A stretch of DNA of 64,000 nucleotides, from NCBI GenBank assembly GCA_964526635.1, contig CAZGLR010000002.1, positions 11,096 to 75,095 on the forward strand. Reading direction: 5' to 3'. The position numbers and the translations under genes were made by a program. Position 1 is the stretch's first letter, and each line of letters starts with the position of its first letter. A model generated the notes under the pieces. The model saw nothing but the letters and a program-made list of their open reading frames with translations, did not search any database and was not told the DNA's origin. Below are positions 51,783-59,984 of the stretch, one piece after another. This stretch comes from CAZGLR01 sp964526635 (GTDB taxonomy: Bacteria > Zixibacteria > MSB-5A5 > GN15 > JAAZOE01).

Positions 51783-51799
51783 GATCAAGAAGTATGCCA
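51783..51799 (-). promoter_or_regulatory. Candidate sigma-54-like promoter for the pilin operon
   Basis: On the minus strand TGGCAT-ACTTC-TTGAT has the -24 box intact and TTGA instead of TTGC at the -12 box, with correct spacing. It lies about 34 bases before the PilV start. Because the -12 GC is usually invariant, this is only a candidate. Confidence 0.35.
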
Positions 51800-51838
51800 A
51801 ACGCCATAGTGATCCTCTCGACTGTCACCATTCGGCCC

Positions 51839-51853
51839 GTTTCAGCCTGAAAC
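51839..51853. promoter_or_regulatory. Operator-like palindrome upstream of the pilin operon
   Basis: GTTTCAG-C-CTGAAAC, perfect 7-base arms around one base. It is centred about 75 bases before the transcript start implied by the sigma-54-like site, near the usual position of an activator site. Confidence 0.5.
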
Positions 51854-52131
51854 ACCCCGGCGTTATACCTGTAAGTCGCAGATATGCAGTTGTTTAACAT
51901 CTTCAGCGGAACGCTCATGTAAAATAGCGATACCCCTATATGTGCAATTCCTGCATAGCCGGATCAATGGTTTGAGGGGCGAAAATGGTGCTGAGATTCC
52001 GATACCTGTGGTGTTTTTCCCATACTGAGATCCATACTGTCTGGCCAACACATGGTGTTATGAGCTATCAGAAACAGGAATTCCTCCTGATTATAATTGC
52101 GCTCTGTTTGTTGCATGGTTATCCTGATTCA

Positions 52132-52377
52132 ATGAATCAGGGAATCAACAGCGTATATGCCGAGGCGGTATTCATGCCCCAGGGTGATCGCAGCGACTGG
52201 TACGCCGTCGCACTGTATAATAAAGTCGATTCCGATCTCGATGGTGATGATTACGAGTCGGTTACCGGCCATCTCGGCTATGTCTTGCGTACCAATATCC
52301 GGCTGTTTATCGAGGGGACCTATGATATCGAAGCCGAAGAATCGCGCGTGATGACCGGATTTGTCACGGCCTTTTAA
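52132..52377 (+). pseudogene. C-terminal fragment of an outer-membrane beta-barrel protein
   Basis: 82 residues that look like the last four strands of a porin-like protein: INSVYAEAVFMPQGDRSDWYAVALYN, then YESVTGHLGYVLRTNIRLFIEGTYD and a final GFVTAF ending in Phe. There is no signal peptide, and the in-frame upstream codons do not resemble a barrel. A good terminator follows. It is most likely the remainder of a gene whose 5' part was deleted. Confidence 0.6.
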
Positions 52378-52399
52378 AGCGAAACGCCGTGTGAGAACC

Positions 52400-52432
52400 A
52401 ACGGCGGCCGCATGTGCGACCGCCGTTTTTTT
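52400..52432 (+). terminator. Intrinsic terminator after the barrel fragment
   Basis: 8-base stem AACGGCGG / CCGCCGTT (52400-52407 and 52420-52427) with an inner CGCA-TG-TGCG stem separated by a mismatch, then a run of T. Confidence 0.88.
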
Positions 52433-52515
52433 TATCATTTCGCATGCGAATTTGATAGTGGCAACGCTGCCTCCGCCGATATATATAAAGAGAAGTTTAT
52501 GATGGAAATTCAGGA

Positions 52516-52854
52516 ATGAAACCGGTCTCAAAACTGACGTTTGCGATCATTTATGTCGTCCTCGTGGTCGTCATCGGGACAGTCGGCTATACCATGATCG
52601 AAAAATGGCCGCTGCTTGATGCGATGTACATGACGTTCATTACACTCTCGACATTCGGCTTCAAGGAAGTTCACAATCTCTCCGAAAGAGGAGCTGGCCA
52701 GAACGGCCGGATGATTACACGCAAACTCCCTATGCCACCTGCTAATTCTAAAAAAATAAATAACTTACACAATTTCCCGATTGTTGGCGGGAAATCGGCA
52801 GAGAAGAAAAAGCGCTTGCAAAACATATGGGTTATTCATATGTTTGTACGTTAA
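52516..52854 (+). pseudogene. Truncated potassium-channel gene
   Basis: The first about 57 residues read as the start of a two-helix potassium channel of the Kch/TrkA-N type: TM1 (FAIIYVVLVVVIGTVGYTMIE), WPLLDAMYMTFITLSTFGF as pore helix and filter, then KEVHNLSERG. The normal next element, a second helix followed by an RCK domain, is missing; the remaining 55 residues are basic and unlike any channel. The filter also reads TFGF. The gene appears cut by a deletion at about 52690. Confidence 0.6.
52821..52845. promoter_or_regulatory. Inverted repeat before the symporter gene
   Basis: AAACATATG - GGTTATT - CATATGTTT, perfect 9-base arms, 38 bases before the symporter ATG and overlapping the end of the channel remnant. 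No T-run follows, so an operator or leader hairpin is more likely than a terminator. Confidence 0.5.
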
Positions 52855-52882
52855 CGTCTTATAGGAGTTGAACGGTTACATC

Positions 52883-55375
52883 ATGTATGATCGTACTGGA
52901 AACCTACTGATTATCGCGATCATTATCGGCATGATTTTAGGCGTCGTTGCCGTGGCCCTTTTCGGGGAAGCGGTGGGGGCAGTTAAGTTTCTGGGTGATA
53001 TATTCTTAAACGCCCTGAAAATGATTGTCATCCCGCTTTTGTTTGCCTCTATGGTGGTCGGAATCACCAATCTCGGTGATATCCGTAAGCTGGGGCGGAC
53101 GGGTCTCAAAACCGTTCTGTATTTTCTCGCAACCAGTTCCATAGCAGTTATCATCGGCCTGACCCTGGTCAATATTTTTCAACCGGGTTCGGGTGTCACG
53201 CTGTCGAATCAGGCGGCCCCGGTCATCGGCGAGTATTCCTTTCTGGAATGGCTGACATCCCAAATACCGTCGAATATCATCCAGGCCGCCGCCGATACTC
53301 AGATTCTGCCGATTATCATCTTTGCGTTGATTTTCGGTGGAGTCCTGACGACAATCGGCAGCAAAGGCAAACCGGTGATAGCGTTTTTTGATGGCGTCAA
53401 TGAAGTCATCATGAAGATCGTGCATATCATCATGTGGTTTGCCCCGATCGGTATTTTTGGTCTGGTTGCCGGGCAGCTGGCCGAACACGGTGGTCTTGCC
53501 GGCCTCGGTTCGATTGTCAGCGGCCTCTGGAAGTACTTCGTCGTAGTTGTACTGGGATTGGCAATTCACGCAGTTGTCGTCCTGCCACTCATTGCGCAGT
53601 TTGTCGCCGGCAAGAATCCGATACACTACTTTATCGGTATGGCTCAGGCGGTCGCGACTGCATTTGCAACAGCCTCGTCAGCGGCAACCCTGCCGGTTAC
53701 GATGGATTGCGTTGAGAACAAAAATGATGTCGACAAACGGGCGTCATCGTTCGTTCTCCCCCTTGGTGCGACGATCAATATGGACGGTACCGCGCTGTAT
53801 GAAGCGGTCGCGGCCATGTTTATCGCGCAGGCGTATGGAATCGAGTTATCGCTCTTTGCGCAAATCACTATCTTCGCCACTGCTATTCTGGCCTCAATCG
53901 GGGCCGCCGGCATTCCGCAAGCGGGACTGGTGACCATGGTCCTCGTCCTGCAGGCGGTAGGATTGCCTCTGGAGGGCATCGGCCTGATCCTGGCTATTGA
54001 CTGGTTTCTGGATCGCTGCCGTACCGCCGTGAATGTCTGGGGTGATTCCATCGGTGCCGCGGTTATTGCGACCTCCGAGGAAATCGGTCTGGTTGACCGA
54101 CGCCATAAGAAGCAGCGGCAGTCGCCCGAGCGAGGTGAATCATCACGATTTTCCCGTCGGGGCGACACCCGCGGACGTAAATTCCGTGATAAGGACCGCA
54201 AAGAGAAAACCAAATCGGACTGGAAAAAAGACTCACCGCGCCCGCAGCAACGTGAAGTCCCCAGCCGTGACAGTGGCGGTGGTCGTGATCCCCGCTCTAA
54301 AAAACGGTTTTCGCGCGGTACCGATCCCGGTGGCGGCTTCAAGATGACCGAGCAGAAGGAGGTCTATGCCCCTGACTCGCTCCATGCCGACACCAGTCGG
54401 AGTAAAGGTGCTCCCGATGCAGAACGGAAAGCCGAAAACATTGGGAAGCCGAAGCCGGATCAGGAAAGAAGTGGAAGCGATCGAAGCGATCGAAGCGATC
54501 GTGGAACACGCGGTCGCGGCACCTTTGGCCGCAAACCGTACCGTTCCCGTCCTGATCAGCATGGCCGACCTGAAAATGAATCGGCCACCGGCAGGGGAGA
54601 ACGCAAAACCCATGAACGCCGCCCGACATCTGAATCCACCGAGAGTTCCGAAAACTCCGGAGAATTCTCAATACCTAAATTTCCCGAAAAAATCCTCGAT
54701 GAACTGGCGTCGGCCCCGGTCGAACAGGAAGAATTCGTACCGGAAGCCGATCGGAAATCCGATCCGCTGACCGATGAAATCGAAAGCGAGCCCACTTTGT
54801 ATCAAACCCCGGTCGAATATTCTGGCCGTGAAGATGATACCGAGGAGGCCGCGCCGAAGAAATCATCGGAACAGCCCGTTTCCGAAGACGCTGGGATAAG
54901 GCCCGAGGATGCATTCAGTACCCTGGACAAGATGGTGCTTGGTGGTGATATGTCTTCACCGGCTATCGATGATCAGCAGACCAGGCCAACCGCCCAAGGC
55001 GAGTTGCCGCCCCCTGTCGATCATTCCGCCGATAGGGAAGACGATACCGAAGCGCCATCGTCGGTTGAACAGACCGATGATACGGCTGTCGATGAGTCTC
55101 CGAAAGCTGTCGATAAGCCTCGAAAACAGTTCAGGGAAACATCCGATCAGGTAGATGAATCAACAGAAACTTCACAAGATGTCGCTGAAAGATCACCTGA
55201 AACAGAGCCGGAAGAAGAAGGTGTTTCACCGGAATGGCGCGCCACGGCGTCCGATTCCACTGCTTCCTACCGCGATGAGAGTGATGCTGAAGATGAAAGC
55301 GACGACAATGACGATGATTCTGATGATACGAAGATACGTTATGGTCGGACCAAAAAGAAGAAAATCAGTCGATAA
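52883..55375 (+). CDS. Dicarboxylate/amino acid:cation symporter with long charged tail
   Basis: Residues about 1-405 are a complete DAACS-family (GltP/DctA) sodium or proton symporter: the first helices, the serine-rich re-entrant hairpin text AFATASSAATLPVTM, the NMDGT motif in GATINMDGTALYEAV, and IDWFLDRCRTAVNVWGD in helix 8. After GLVDRRHKKQ an extra segment of about 415 residues begins: first Arg/Lys/Gly/Ser-rich, with an SDRSDRSDRG run, then Glu/Asp/Thr-rich, ending in a DDNDDDSDD block and KKKKISR. It has no hydrophobic core and should be disordered in the cytoplasm. TTG 52868 is an alternative start. The symporter part is firm; the tail is unexplained. Confidence 0.88.
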   Translation: MYDRTGNLLIIAIIIGMILGVVAVALFGEAVGAVKFLGDIFLNALKMIVIPLLFASMVVGITNLGDIRKLGRTGLKTVLYFLATSSIAVIIGLTLVNIFQPGSGVTLSNQAAPVIGEYSFLEWLTSQIPSNIIQAAADTQILPIIIFALIFGGVLTTIGSKGKPVIAFFDGVNEVIMKIVHIIMWFAPIGIFGLVAGQLAEHGGLAGLGSIVSGLWKYFVVVVLGLAIHAVVVLPLIAQFVAGKNPIHYFIGMAQAVATAFATASSAATLPVTMDCVENKNDVDKRASSFVLPLGATINMDGTALYEAVAAMFIAQAYGIELSLFAQITIFATAILASIGAAGIPQAGLVTMVLVLQAVGLPLEGIGLILAIDWFLDRCRTAVNVWGDSIGAAVIATSEEIGLVDRRHKKQRQSPERGESSRFSRRGDTRGRKFRDKDRKEKTKSDWKKDSPRPQQREVPSRDSGGGRDPRSKKRFSRGTDPGGGFKMTEQKEVYAPDSLHADTSRSKGAPDAERKAENIGKPKPDQERSGSDRSDRSDRGTRGRGTFGRKPYRSRPDQHGRPENESATGRGERKTHERRPTSESTESSENSGEFSIPKFPEKILDELASAPVEQEEFVPEADRKSDPLTDEIESEPTLYQTPVEYSGREDDTEEAAPKKSSEQPVSEDAGIRPEDAFSTLDKMVLGGDMSSPAIDDQQTRPTAQGELPPPVDHSADREDDTEAPSSVEQTDDTAVDESPKAVDKPRKQFRETSDQVDESTETSQDVAERSPETEPEEEGVSPEWRATASDSTASYRDESDAEDESDDNDDDSDDTKIRYGRTKKKKISR

Positions 55376-55388
55376 TGATCTCGCGAAT

Positions 55389-55425
55389 AACCGCCGGTTC
55401 ATAACCTGAACCGGCGGTTTTTTTA
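55389..55425 (+). terminator. Intrinsic terminator after the symporter gene
   Basis: Perfect 12-base stem AACCGCCGGTTC / GAACCGGCGGTT (55389-55400 and 55408-55419), 7-base loop, T-run following. Confidence 0.93.
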
Positions 55426-55480
55426 CAGGTTACCGGGCGAACCGATTACAGAAACTTTTTGAATCCTTTCGGCGTTTTAT

Positions 55481-55497
55481 TGGTACATATAGTGCTT
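55481..55497 (+). promoter_or_regulatory. Candidate sigma-54-type promoter for htpX
   Basis: TGGTAC-ATATA-GTGCTT with GG (55482-55483) and GC (55494-55495) ten bases apart and a transcript start near 55507, 40 bases before the htpX ATG. One base differs in each box. A TTGACA overlaps it at 55496-55501 but has no good -10. Confidence 0.4.
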
Positions 55498-55546
55498 GAC
55501 AGGCAGCCGCCGGCACTGCAACTTACTTGACTGAGGTGAAACAACG

Positions 55547-56413
55547 ATGAATACACTCAAGGTGACTTTTCTTCTGACGCTCCTGACGTTGCTCTTCGTG
55601 TATATCGGAGGCATGTTCGGCGGGCAGCAGGGGATGTTTCTGGCCTTCGCGCTTGCTCTGGTCATGAATGGAATCACCTACTGGTTTTCCGATAAAATCG
55701 TCCTGAAGATGTATCGGGCCCGCGAGGTCACTGAGCAATCCAATGGTGAATTGCTGCGGATGGTCCGCACTGTGGCGCAGCGGGCCGGTTTACCGATGCC
55801 GCGCGTCTATGTTATTCCGACGCGTGCGCCCAATGCTTTTGCCACCGGCCGTAATCCCAAACATGCCGCTGTGGCGGTAACCGAGGGTATCCAGCAGCTG
55901 TTGTCCCGCGAAGAACTCGAGGGCGTCATCGGCCATGAAATGGCCCATGTTAAAAACCGGGATATCCTGATTGGATCGATTGTGGCGACCTTTGCCGGTG
56001 CGATCGGAATTATTGCGTCACTTGCCCGCTGGTCGGCGCTATTCGGCGGTTTTGGCGGCGGTCGGGGCGATGCCCGCGGCGGCAACCCGATTGCCCTGCT
56101 GGCCATTGCTATCGTGGCGCCATTGGCCGCCATGTTGATCCAGACGGCCATCTCGCGGACCCGTGAATACAAAGCCGATGCAACCGGCGCCCGTATCACG
56201 CACAAACCGCTGGCACTGGCGGGAGCACTGCAAAAATTGCATCGGGCGCCGGTGCAACTGAATCTGGATGAACGGCCGGCGACAGCGCACATGTTTATCG
56301 CCAAGCCGCTCTCCGGACGGGGGCTGACCAATCTGTTTTCGACCCATCCGCCGATGGAAGAACGGATCAAACGGCTGCAGCAGATGGCCCGATCCGGTGT
56401 CCCGGTTTCATAA
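55547..56413 (+). CDS. htpX: Membrane zinc metalloprotease HtpX
   Basis: A 288-residue M48 protease that degrades damaged membrane proteins. Two N-terminal helices (about 5-22 and 27-46), the catalytic motif HEMAH (His130, Glu131, His134), two further helices (about 142-165 and 180-200) and the third-ligand region [11 protein letters not shown]. The Gly-rich [10 protein letters not shown] loop is typical of HtpX. It stands alone after a terminator and 21 bases before the CNNM gene. Confidence 0.95.
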   Translation: MNTLKVTFLLTLLTLLFVYIGGMFGGQQGMFLAFALALVMNGITYWFSDKIVLKMYRAREVTEQSNGELLRMVRTVAQRAGLPMPRVYVIPTRAPNAFATGRNPKHAAVAVTEGIQQLLSREELEGVIGHEMAHVKNRDILIGSIVATFAGAIGIIASLARWSALFGGFGGGRGDARGGNPIALLAIAIVAPLAAMLIQTAISRTREYKADATGARITHKPLALAGALQKLHRAPVQLNLDERPATAHMFIAKPLSGRGLTNLFSTHPPMEERIKRLQQMARSGVPVS

Positions 56414-56434
56414 GCAAGGAGATAGAAGCGGCCG

Positions 56435-57751
56435 ATGATGTTAATCATCGGTCCATCCATGGAATCGATATATCTTGAAAGCCTGGCGATTCTTGCTCTT
56501 GTTTTGGCCAACGGCTTTTTCGCAGCATCGGAATTCGCGCTGATTGCGTCGCGTAAAAGCCGCCTTAAAAACTGGGCCCGCCAGGGCAACAAAGCTGCCG
56601 AACGCACCTTTTCGCTGCTCAAACAATCAGACCGTTTCCTGGCCGCGGTGCAGGTCGGGATCACCTTCGTCGCCACTATGGCCGGCGTCTTCGGCGGGGC
56701 GACTATCGTCCAGTCAATTACCCCGCTGGTGCAGGATATACAGGTACCGTTTATTCAGGCGTCCGCAGAAACGATTTCGATCTTCGCTGTGGTCATCGGA
56801 ATAACCTTTCTCTCGGTCGTGGTCGGCGAGCTGATTCCGAAATACATCGCCCTCTCCAATCCGGAAAAGATTGCGGTTGCCGTGACCGGCCCGATTCGCT
56901 TTTTTACTCTTCTAACCTTTTTTCTGGTGTCATTTCTGACCTTTTCCGCGCGCACTATCCTGAGGCTTTTCGGGCTCGGTAAGGTTCGCGAACGGCTCCA
57001 TATCACTGAAGACGAAATCAACATCCTCGTCGCTGAGGGCACCGAAAAGGGCGTCTTCGACAAGACCGAGCAGCAACTGATTAAATCGGTATTCGATTTC
57101 TCCGATACGACTGTCCGCAAAGCCATGACCCCGCGCGTCGATATTATCGCGATAGGCGTCGATGATCCGCTCGAGAAGATCACCGAACTTATGTCCCGGA
57201 CCGGATTCTCGCGGTATCCTGTTTACAAGGAAAACATCGATCAAATCCTGGGCATACTCTATACCAAAGATTTGATTCGGCTTCGCAACAACGACACCGT
57301 TCTCATCCTCAAAGACCTGTTGCGGAAGCCGCTGTTTGTCCCGGATTCCATGCCGCTTTCAGTAGTACTGACCAAATTCCAGAAACGCAAAGTCCACATT
57401 GCGGTGGTCCTCGATGAATTCGGCGGCACCGCCGGGGTAATTACGCTCGAGGATGTCCTCGAGGAAATCGTGGGTGAAATTCAGGACGAACACGACTACA
57501 CCCAGTCGGAGTTTGTGGCCCATTCCGATAAAATCGCCTTCGCCTCCGGCGCGCTGCGTCCTGATGAACTCAACGACAAATTCGGCACCAGTTTGCCCGA
57601 GGAAGTTTCCGAGACCCTGGCCGGGTTGATTATCGAAACCTGCGGCCATATTCCTGAGGCCGCCGAAGAAGTTCAGGTGCTCGGGGTCAAATTCACTATT
57701 CTTGAAAAAGAGGGCAACCGGATCAAACGAGTGCAGGTGGAGAAACCGTAA
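56435..57751 (+). CDS. CNNM/CorC-like (hemolysin family) transporter protein
   Basis: A 438-residue protein. DUF21 (CNNM) membrane domain about 15-200 with ANGFFAASEFALIASRKSRL; CBS pair about 215-345 (MTPRVDIIAIGVDD, FSRYPVYKENIDQILGILYTKDL and VVLDEFGGTAGVITLEDVLEEIVGEIQDEHD); C-terminal CorC_HlyC domain about 355-435. Family members take part in magnesium or cobalt efflux and resistance. The ATG at 56435 has AAGGAG 13 bases before; an ATG at 56459 is also possible. Confidence 0.9.
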   Translation: MMLIIGPSMESIYLESLAILALVLANGFFAASEFALIASRKSRLKNWARQGNKAAERTFSLLKQSDRFLAAVQVGITFVATMAGVFGGATIVQSITPLVQDIQVPFIQASAETISIFAVVIGITFLSVVVGELIPKYIALSNPEKIAVAVTGPIRFFTLLTFFLVSFLTFSARTILRLFGLGKVRERLHITEDEINILVAEGTEKGVFDKTEQQLIKSVFDFSDTTVRKAMTPRVDIIAIGVDDPLEKITELMSRTGFSRYPVYKENIDQILGILYTKDLIRLRNNDTVLILKDLLRKPLFVPDSMPLSVVLTKFQKRKVHIAVVLDEFGGTAGVITLEDVLEEIVGEIQDEHDYTQSEFVAHSDKIAFASGALRPDELNDKFGTSLPEEVSETLAGLIIETCGHIPEAAEEVQVLGVKFTILEKEGNRIKRVQVEKP

Positions 57752-57798
57752 GTACTTCAATATCAAACGGCTATTAAAAAGAGAAAACAACCGCAGCC

Positions 57799-58446
57799 AT
57801 GTTCGAACACTTCATTGAATCGGTACTGACTATCGCCCAGCGCCTTGGGTATCCCGGCATTATCATTTTCATGGCGCTGGAAAGCTCTTTCTTTCCCTTC
57901 CCTTCGGAAATTATCATGATCCCCGCCGGGGTCCTTGCGGCGCAAGGCCACATGGATCCCTGGGTGGCGATTATGCTCGGTATTATCGGAAGCTGGGCGG
58001 GGGCACTGGTCAATTACTACCTGGCGGTCTGGATGGGCAAACCATTGCTTCACCGCTATGGAAAATATATGCTGCTGCCGGAACATCGCCTTGAGAAAAT
58101 GGAATCGTTCTTCTTCCGTCATGGCGAAATCTCCACTTTCACCGGACGGCTCATTCCCGGAGTACGGCAATATATCTCCTTTCCGGCCGGGCTGGCCCGG
58201 ATGAATCTCTTCCGCTTTCTTCTTTTCACCGGCCTCGGCGCCGGTATCTGGGTAGCTATTCTGGTCTGGATCGGGTATATCGCCGGAGCGCAACTCGACA
58301 ATATATCCTATGAAGCCATCGATGATCTCTGGCATCATTACAAATGGCAGATTACGCTCGGCCTGCTGGTGTTCTGCGGGCTTTTGATTACTGTCTATGT
58401 CTTCTTCCATCGACGGCAGAGGGCGGCCACAACCCCGAAAGACTGA
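57799..58446 (+). CDS. DedA family membrane protein
   Basis: A 215-residue protein of the DedA (SNARE-associated, VTT) family. Typical wording: [22 protein letters not shown] near 25-45 and [28 protein letters not shown] near 105-130 with the conserved Arg residues. DedA proteins are linked to undecaprenyl-phosphate or phospholipid translocation. It follows the CNNM gene by 47 bases. Confidence 0.92.
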   Translation: MFEHFIESVLTIAQRLGYPGIIIFMALESSFFPFPSEIIMIPAGVLAAQGHMDPWVAIMLGIIGSWAGALVNYYLAVWMGKPLLHRYGKYMLLPEHRLEKMESFFFRHGEISTFTGRLIPGVRQYISFPAGLARMNLFRFLLFTGLGAGIWVAILVWIGYIAGAQLDNISYEAIDDLWHHYKWQITLGLLVFCGLLITVYVFFHRRQRAATTPKD

Positions 58447-58454
58447 TTTTACAT

Positions 58455-59117
58455 ATGGTTGCATCAACCTCACCACAAAGATCCCGTACCGGACGGCGCA
58501 AAGACCAGATCAAAGATCTCCTGCTCGAACGCGACCTGAAGGCATTGAAGCAATGGATTACCGACGGCCGCGCGGTGCTGCGCACGCTTTCCTCGATGCT
58601 CTTCGATGAGAACCCGCTGGTCGTATGGCGCACGATTGAAGCGATGGGTATCGCGTCGCGCATCAAAAGCAAAGACGACATGGAGAAAGTAGTCAAACTG
58701 GTGCGCCGCCTGCTCTGGCTGATGAACGACGAATCCGGTGGTTTATGCCGTCGCGGTCCCGAAGCGATCGCCGAGATTTTGATCGCGGTCCCGGAATTGC
58801 GCGCGGAGTTTATTCCGATGATTCCGCCATTTCTGGTGGAGGAACCATTTGAGATCGGCACACGCTTTGCGATGTATAGATTGGCGAGCCAGTGCCCGAT
58901 AGAGTGCGCTGTTTTCGCAGAATATATCGAAGAACTGCAGGCTTCGGCGGTTAATCACGATCCGGTCTGGCGCGGGTATTCGATAATGGCGCTCAAGGCG
59001 ATTAAGGACAACATCGATTCTTCAATAGAAATCCCATCGTACCGCGACGCGAGTATACCAATTTATGATTTCGAGAATGGCAATCTGGAGCATGTGAAGA
59101 TCTCAGCGGTGGGGTAG
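58455..59117 (+). CDS. HEAT-like helical repeat protein (DVU0298-like)
   Basis: A 220-residue all-helical soluble protein with HEAT-like repeats (AVLRTLSSMLFDENPLVVWRTIEAMG, then RRLLWLMNDESGGLCRRGPEAIAEIL, FEIGTRFAMYRLAS and PVWRGYSIMALKAI). It closely recalls the conserved protein group typified by DVU0298, mostly seen in sulfate-metabolising bacteria; its function is unknown. The ATG at 58455 begins nine bases past the DedA stop. Confidence 0.72.
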   Translation: MVASTSPQRSRTGRRKDQIKDLLLERDLKALKQWITDGRAVLRTLSSMLFDENPLVVWRTIEAMGIASRIKSKDDMEKVVKLVRRLLWLMNDESGGLCRRGPEAIAEILIAVPELRAEFIPMIPPFLVEEPFEIGTRFAMYRLASQCPIECAVFAEYIEELQASAVNHDPVWRGYSIMALKAIKDNIDSSIEIPSYRDASIPIYDFENGNLEHVKISAVG

Positions 59118-59145
59118 GGGGCAATCGCGAATTTAGCGTTGGTTG

Positions 59146-59313
59146 CCCCACAGCTTGCTGTGGGGGAATCTGAATGTGTTTGTTTATATATTTTGTCGAA
59201 ACCTCCCTCGCTGCGCTCGGGATCGCTCGCGCCATACGGCGCTCACGACAAGGGATTACGACCTACAAAATATCTATCTCATCTACAGCCGCGGGTCATG
59301 GGGGTCGTTCTGT
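59146..59313. repeat. 168-bp dispersed element, copy 1
   Basis: Begins with the palindrome CCCCACAG-CTTG-CTGTGGGG and continues through a TCCCTCGCTGCGCTCGGGA stretch to about 59313. About nine in ten bases match copy 2 at 61713-61880 in the same orientation. It carries no ORF of its own. Confidence 0.88.
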
Positions 59314-59320
59314 TTCTTAT

Positions 59321-59363
59321 CGGCCCGGTGGCCCGACAATGCGCAGCATAGTCGGGTTCCCGC
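59321..59363. repeat. 43-bp hairpin element, copy 1
   Basis: CGGCCCGGTGGCCCGACA at the left, CCCGC at the right; matches copy 2 at 59541-59583 with one difference (A for T in the right arm). The stem CCCGACAATGC / GCATAGTCGGG has one mismatch here. Confidence 0.85.
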
Positions 59364-59540
59364 GGTACCGCACCCGGCGACCGGGTGCGGGTCTGGATAC
59401 GCTTTCCGGACTGCATACAACCAACAGCCTACCCGGATAATATGTACTGTAAATCATAGACCGAAAGTGTAACGAAAAACCCACTCGGACGCCGAGTGGG
59501 ATACCGCGTATTATTTTAGATTGTACTTAAACCCGCCCTG

Positions 59541-59583
59541 CGGCCCGGTGGCCCGACAATGCGCAGCATTGTCGGGTTCCCGC
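59541..59583. repeat. 43-bp hairpin element, copy 2
   Basis: Same element with a perfect 11-base stem CCCGACAATGC / GCATTGTCGGG (59552-59562 and 59566-59576) and loop GCA. It resembles REP-type intergenic elements. Confidence 0.85.
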
Positions 59584-59675
59584 CAGCACTACTATTAACC
59601 AACAAGCCGCCCTCGTTTTTTCGCCAACACCACGGCGGGGATAAGGAGAAAGACCACCTGATCATAATCTAATTT

Positions 59676-59858
59676 TTGCAGGTCTGTCGGGATGCCATAG
59701 ATGTCCTGGCACTTATCGAATGGATTCTGAAGGACATTCAGGCGGGTAAAGAGCCAAAGGAAGTTCAAGTCAAAATAGAATTCAGGGCGGGCAACTCGGA
59801 TGAATTAACTGACGATGTGATTTTGCCACCGACTTTCGCAGGTATCGGTGTTGACTAA
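59676..59858 (+). pseudogene. Short ORF, possible gene remnant
   Basis: 60 residues (DVLALIEWILKDIQAGKEPK in the middle) without a signal or known motif. It opens with TTG directly after a stop and has no ribosome site at proper distance, so it may be the 3' remainder of a lost gene. Amphipathic helical content and protein-like codon use are the only support. Confidence 0.3.
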
Positions 59859-59984
59859 AAAAAATCCTTTCCTGGTTTAGGGTTAGGTGATAATTTCAAC
59901 CAGGCATACAAACAGCTTTAATGCGGATTGGCTTTTCCCTGGCGCCAAAGCCAGCCGGCCAAGCTGATCGTTCGTTAGCAGAAG

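Larger units (their letters stand above)
59118..59984. other. Repeat-rich 867-base spacer
   Basis: Contains the first copy of a 168-bp dispersed element (59146-59313), two copies of a 43-bp hairpin element, further perfect hairpins at 59368-59390 (10-base arms) and 59480-59500 (9-base arms), and a doubtful short ORF. None of the hairpins is followed by a clear T-run. The composition suggests an accumulation point for mobile hairpin elements. Confidence 0.75.

Noticed and set aside
51502..51897. Plus-strand 131-codon ORF opposite the PilV gene
   Set aside because: It is antisense to a clear prepilin gene with a type IV pilin signal and has no ribosome site or protein-like composition.
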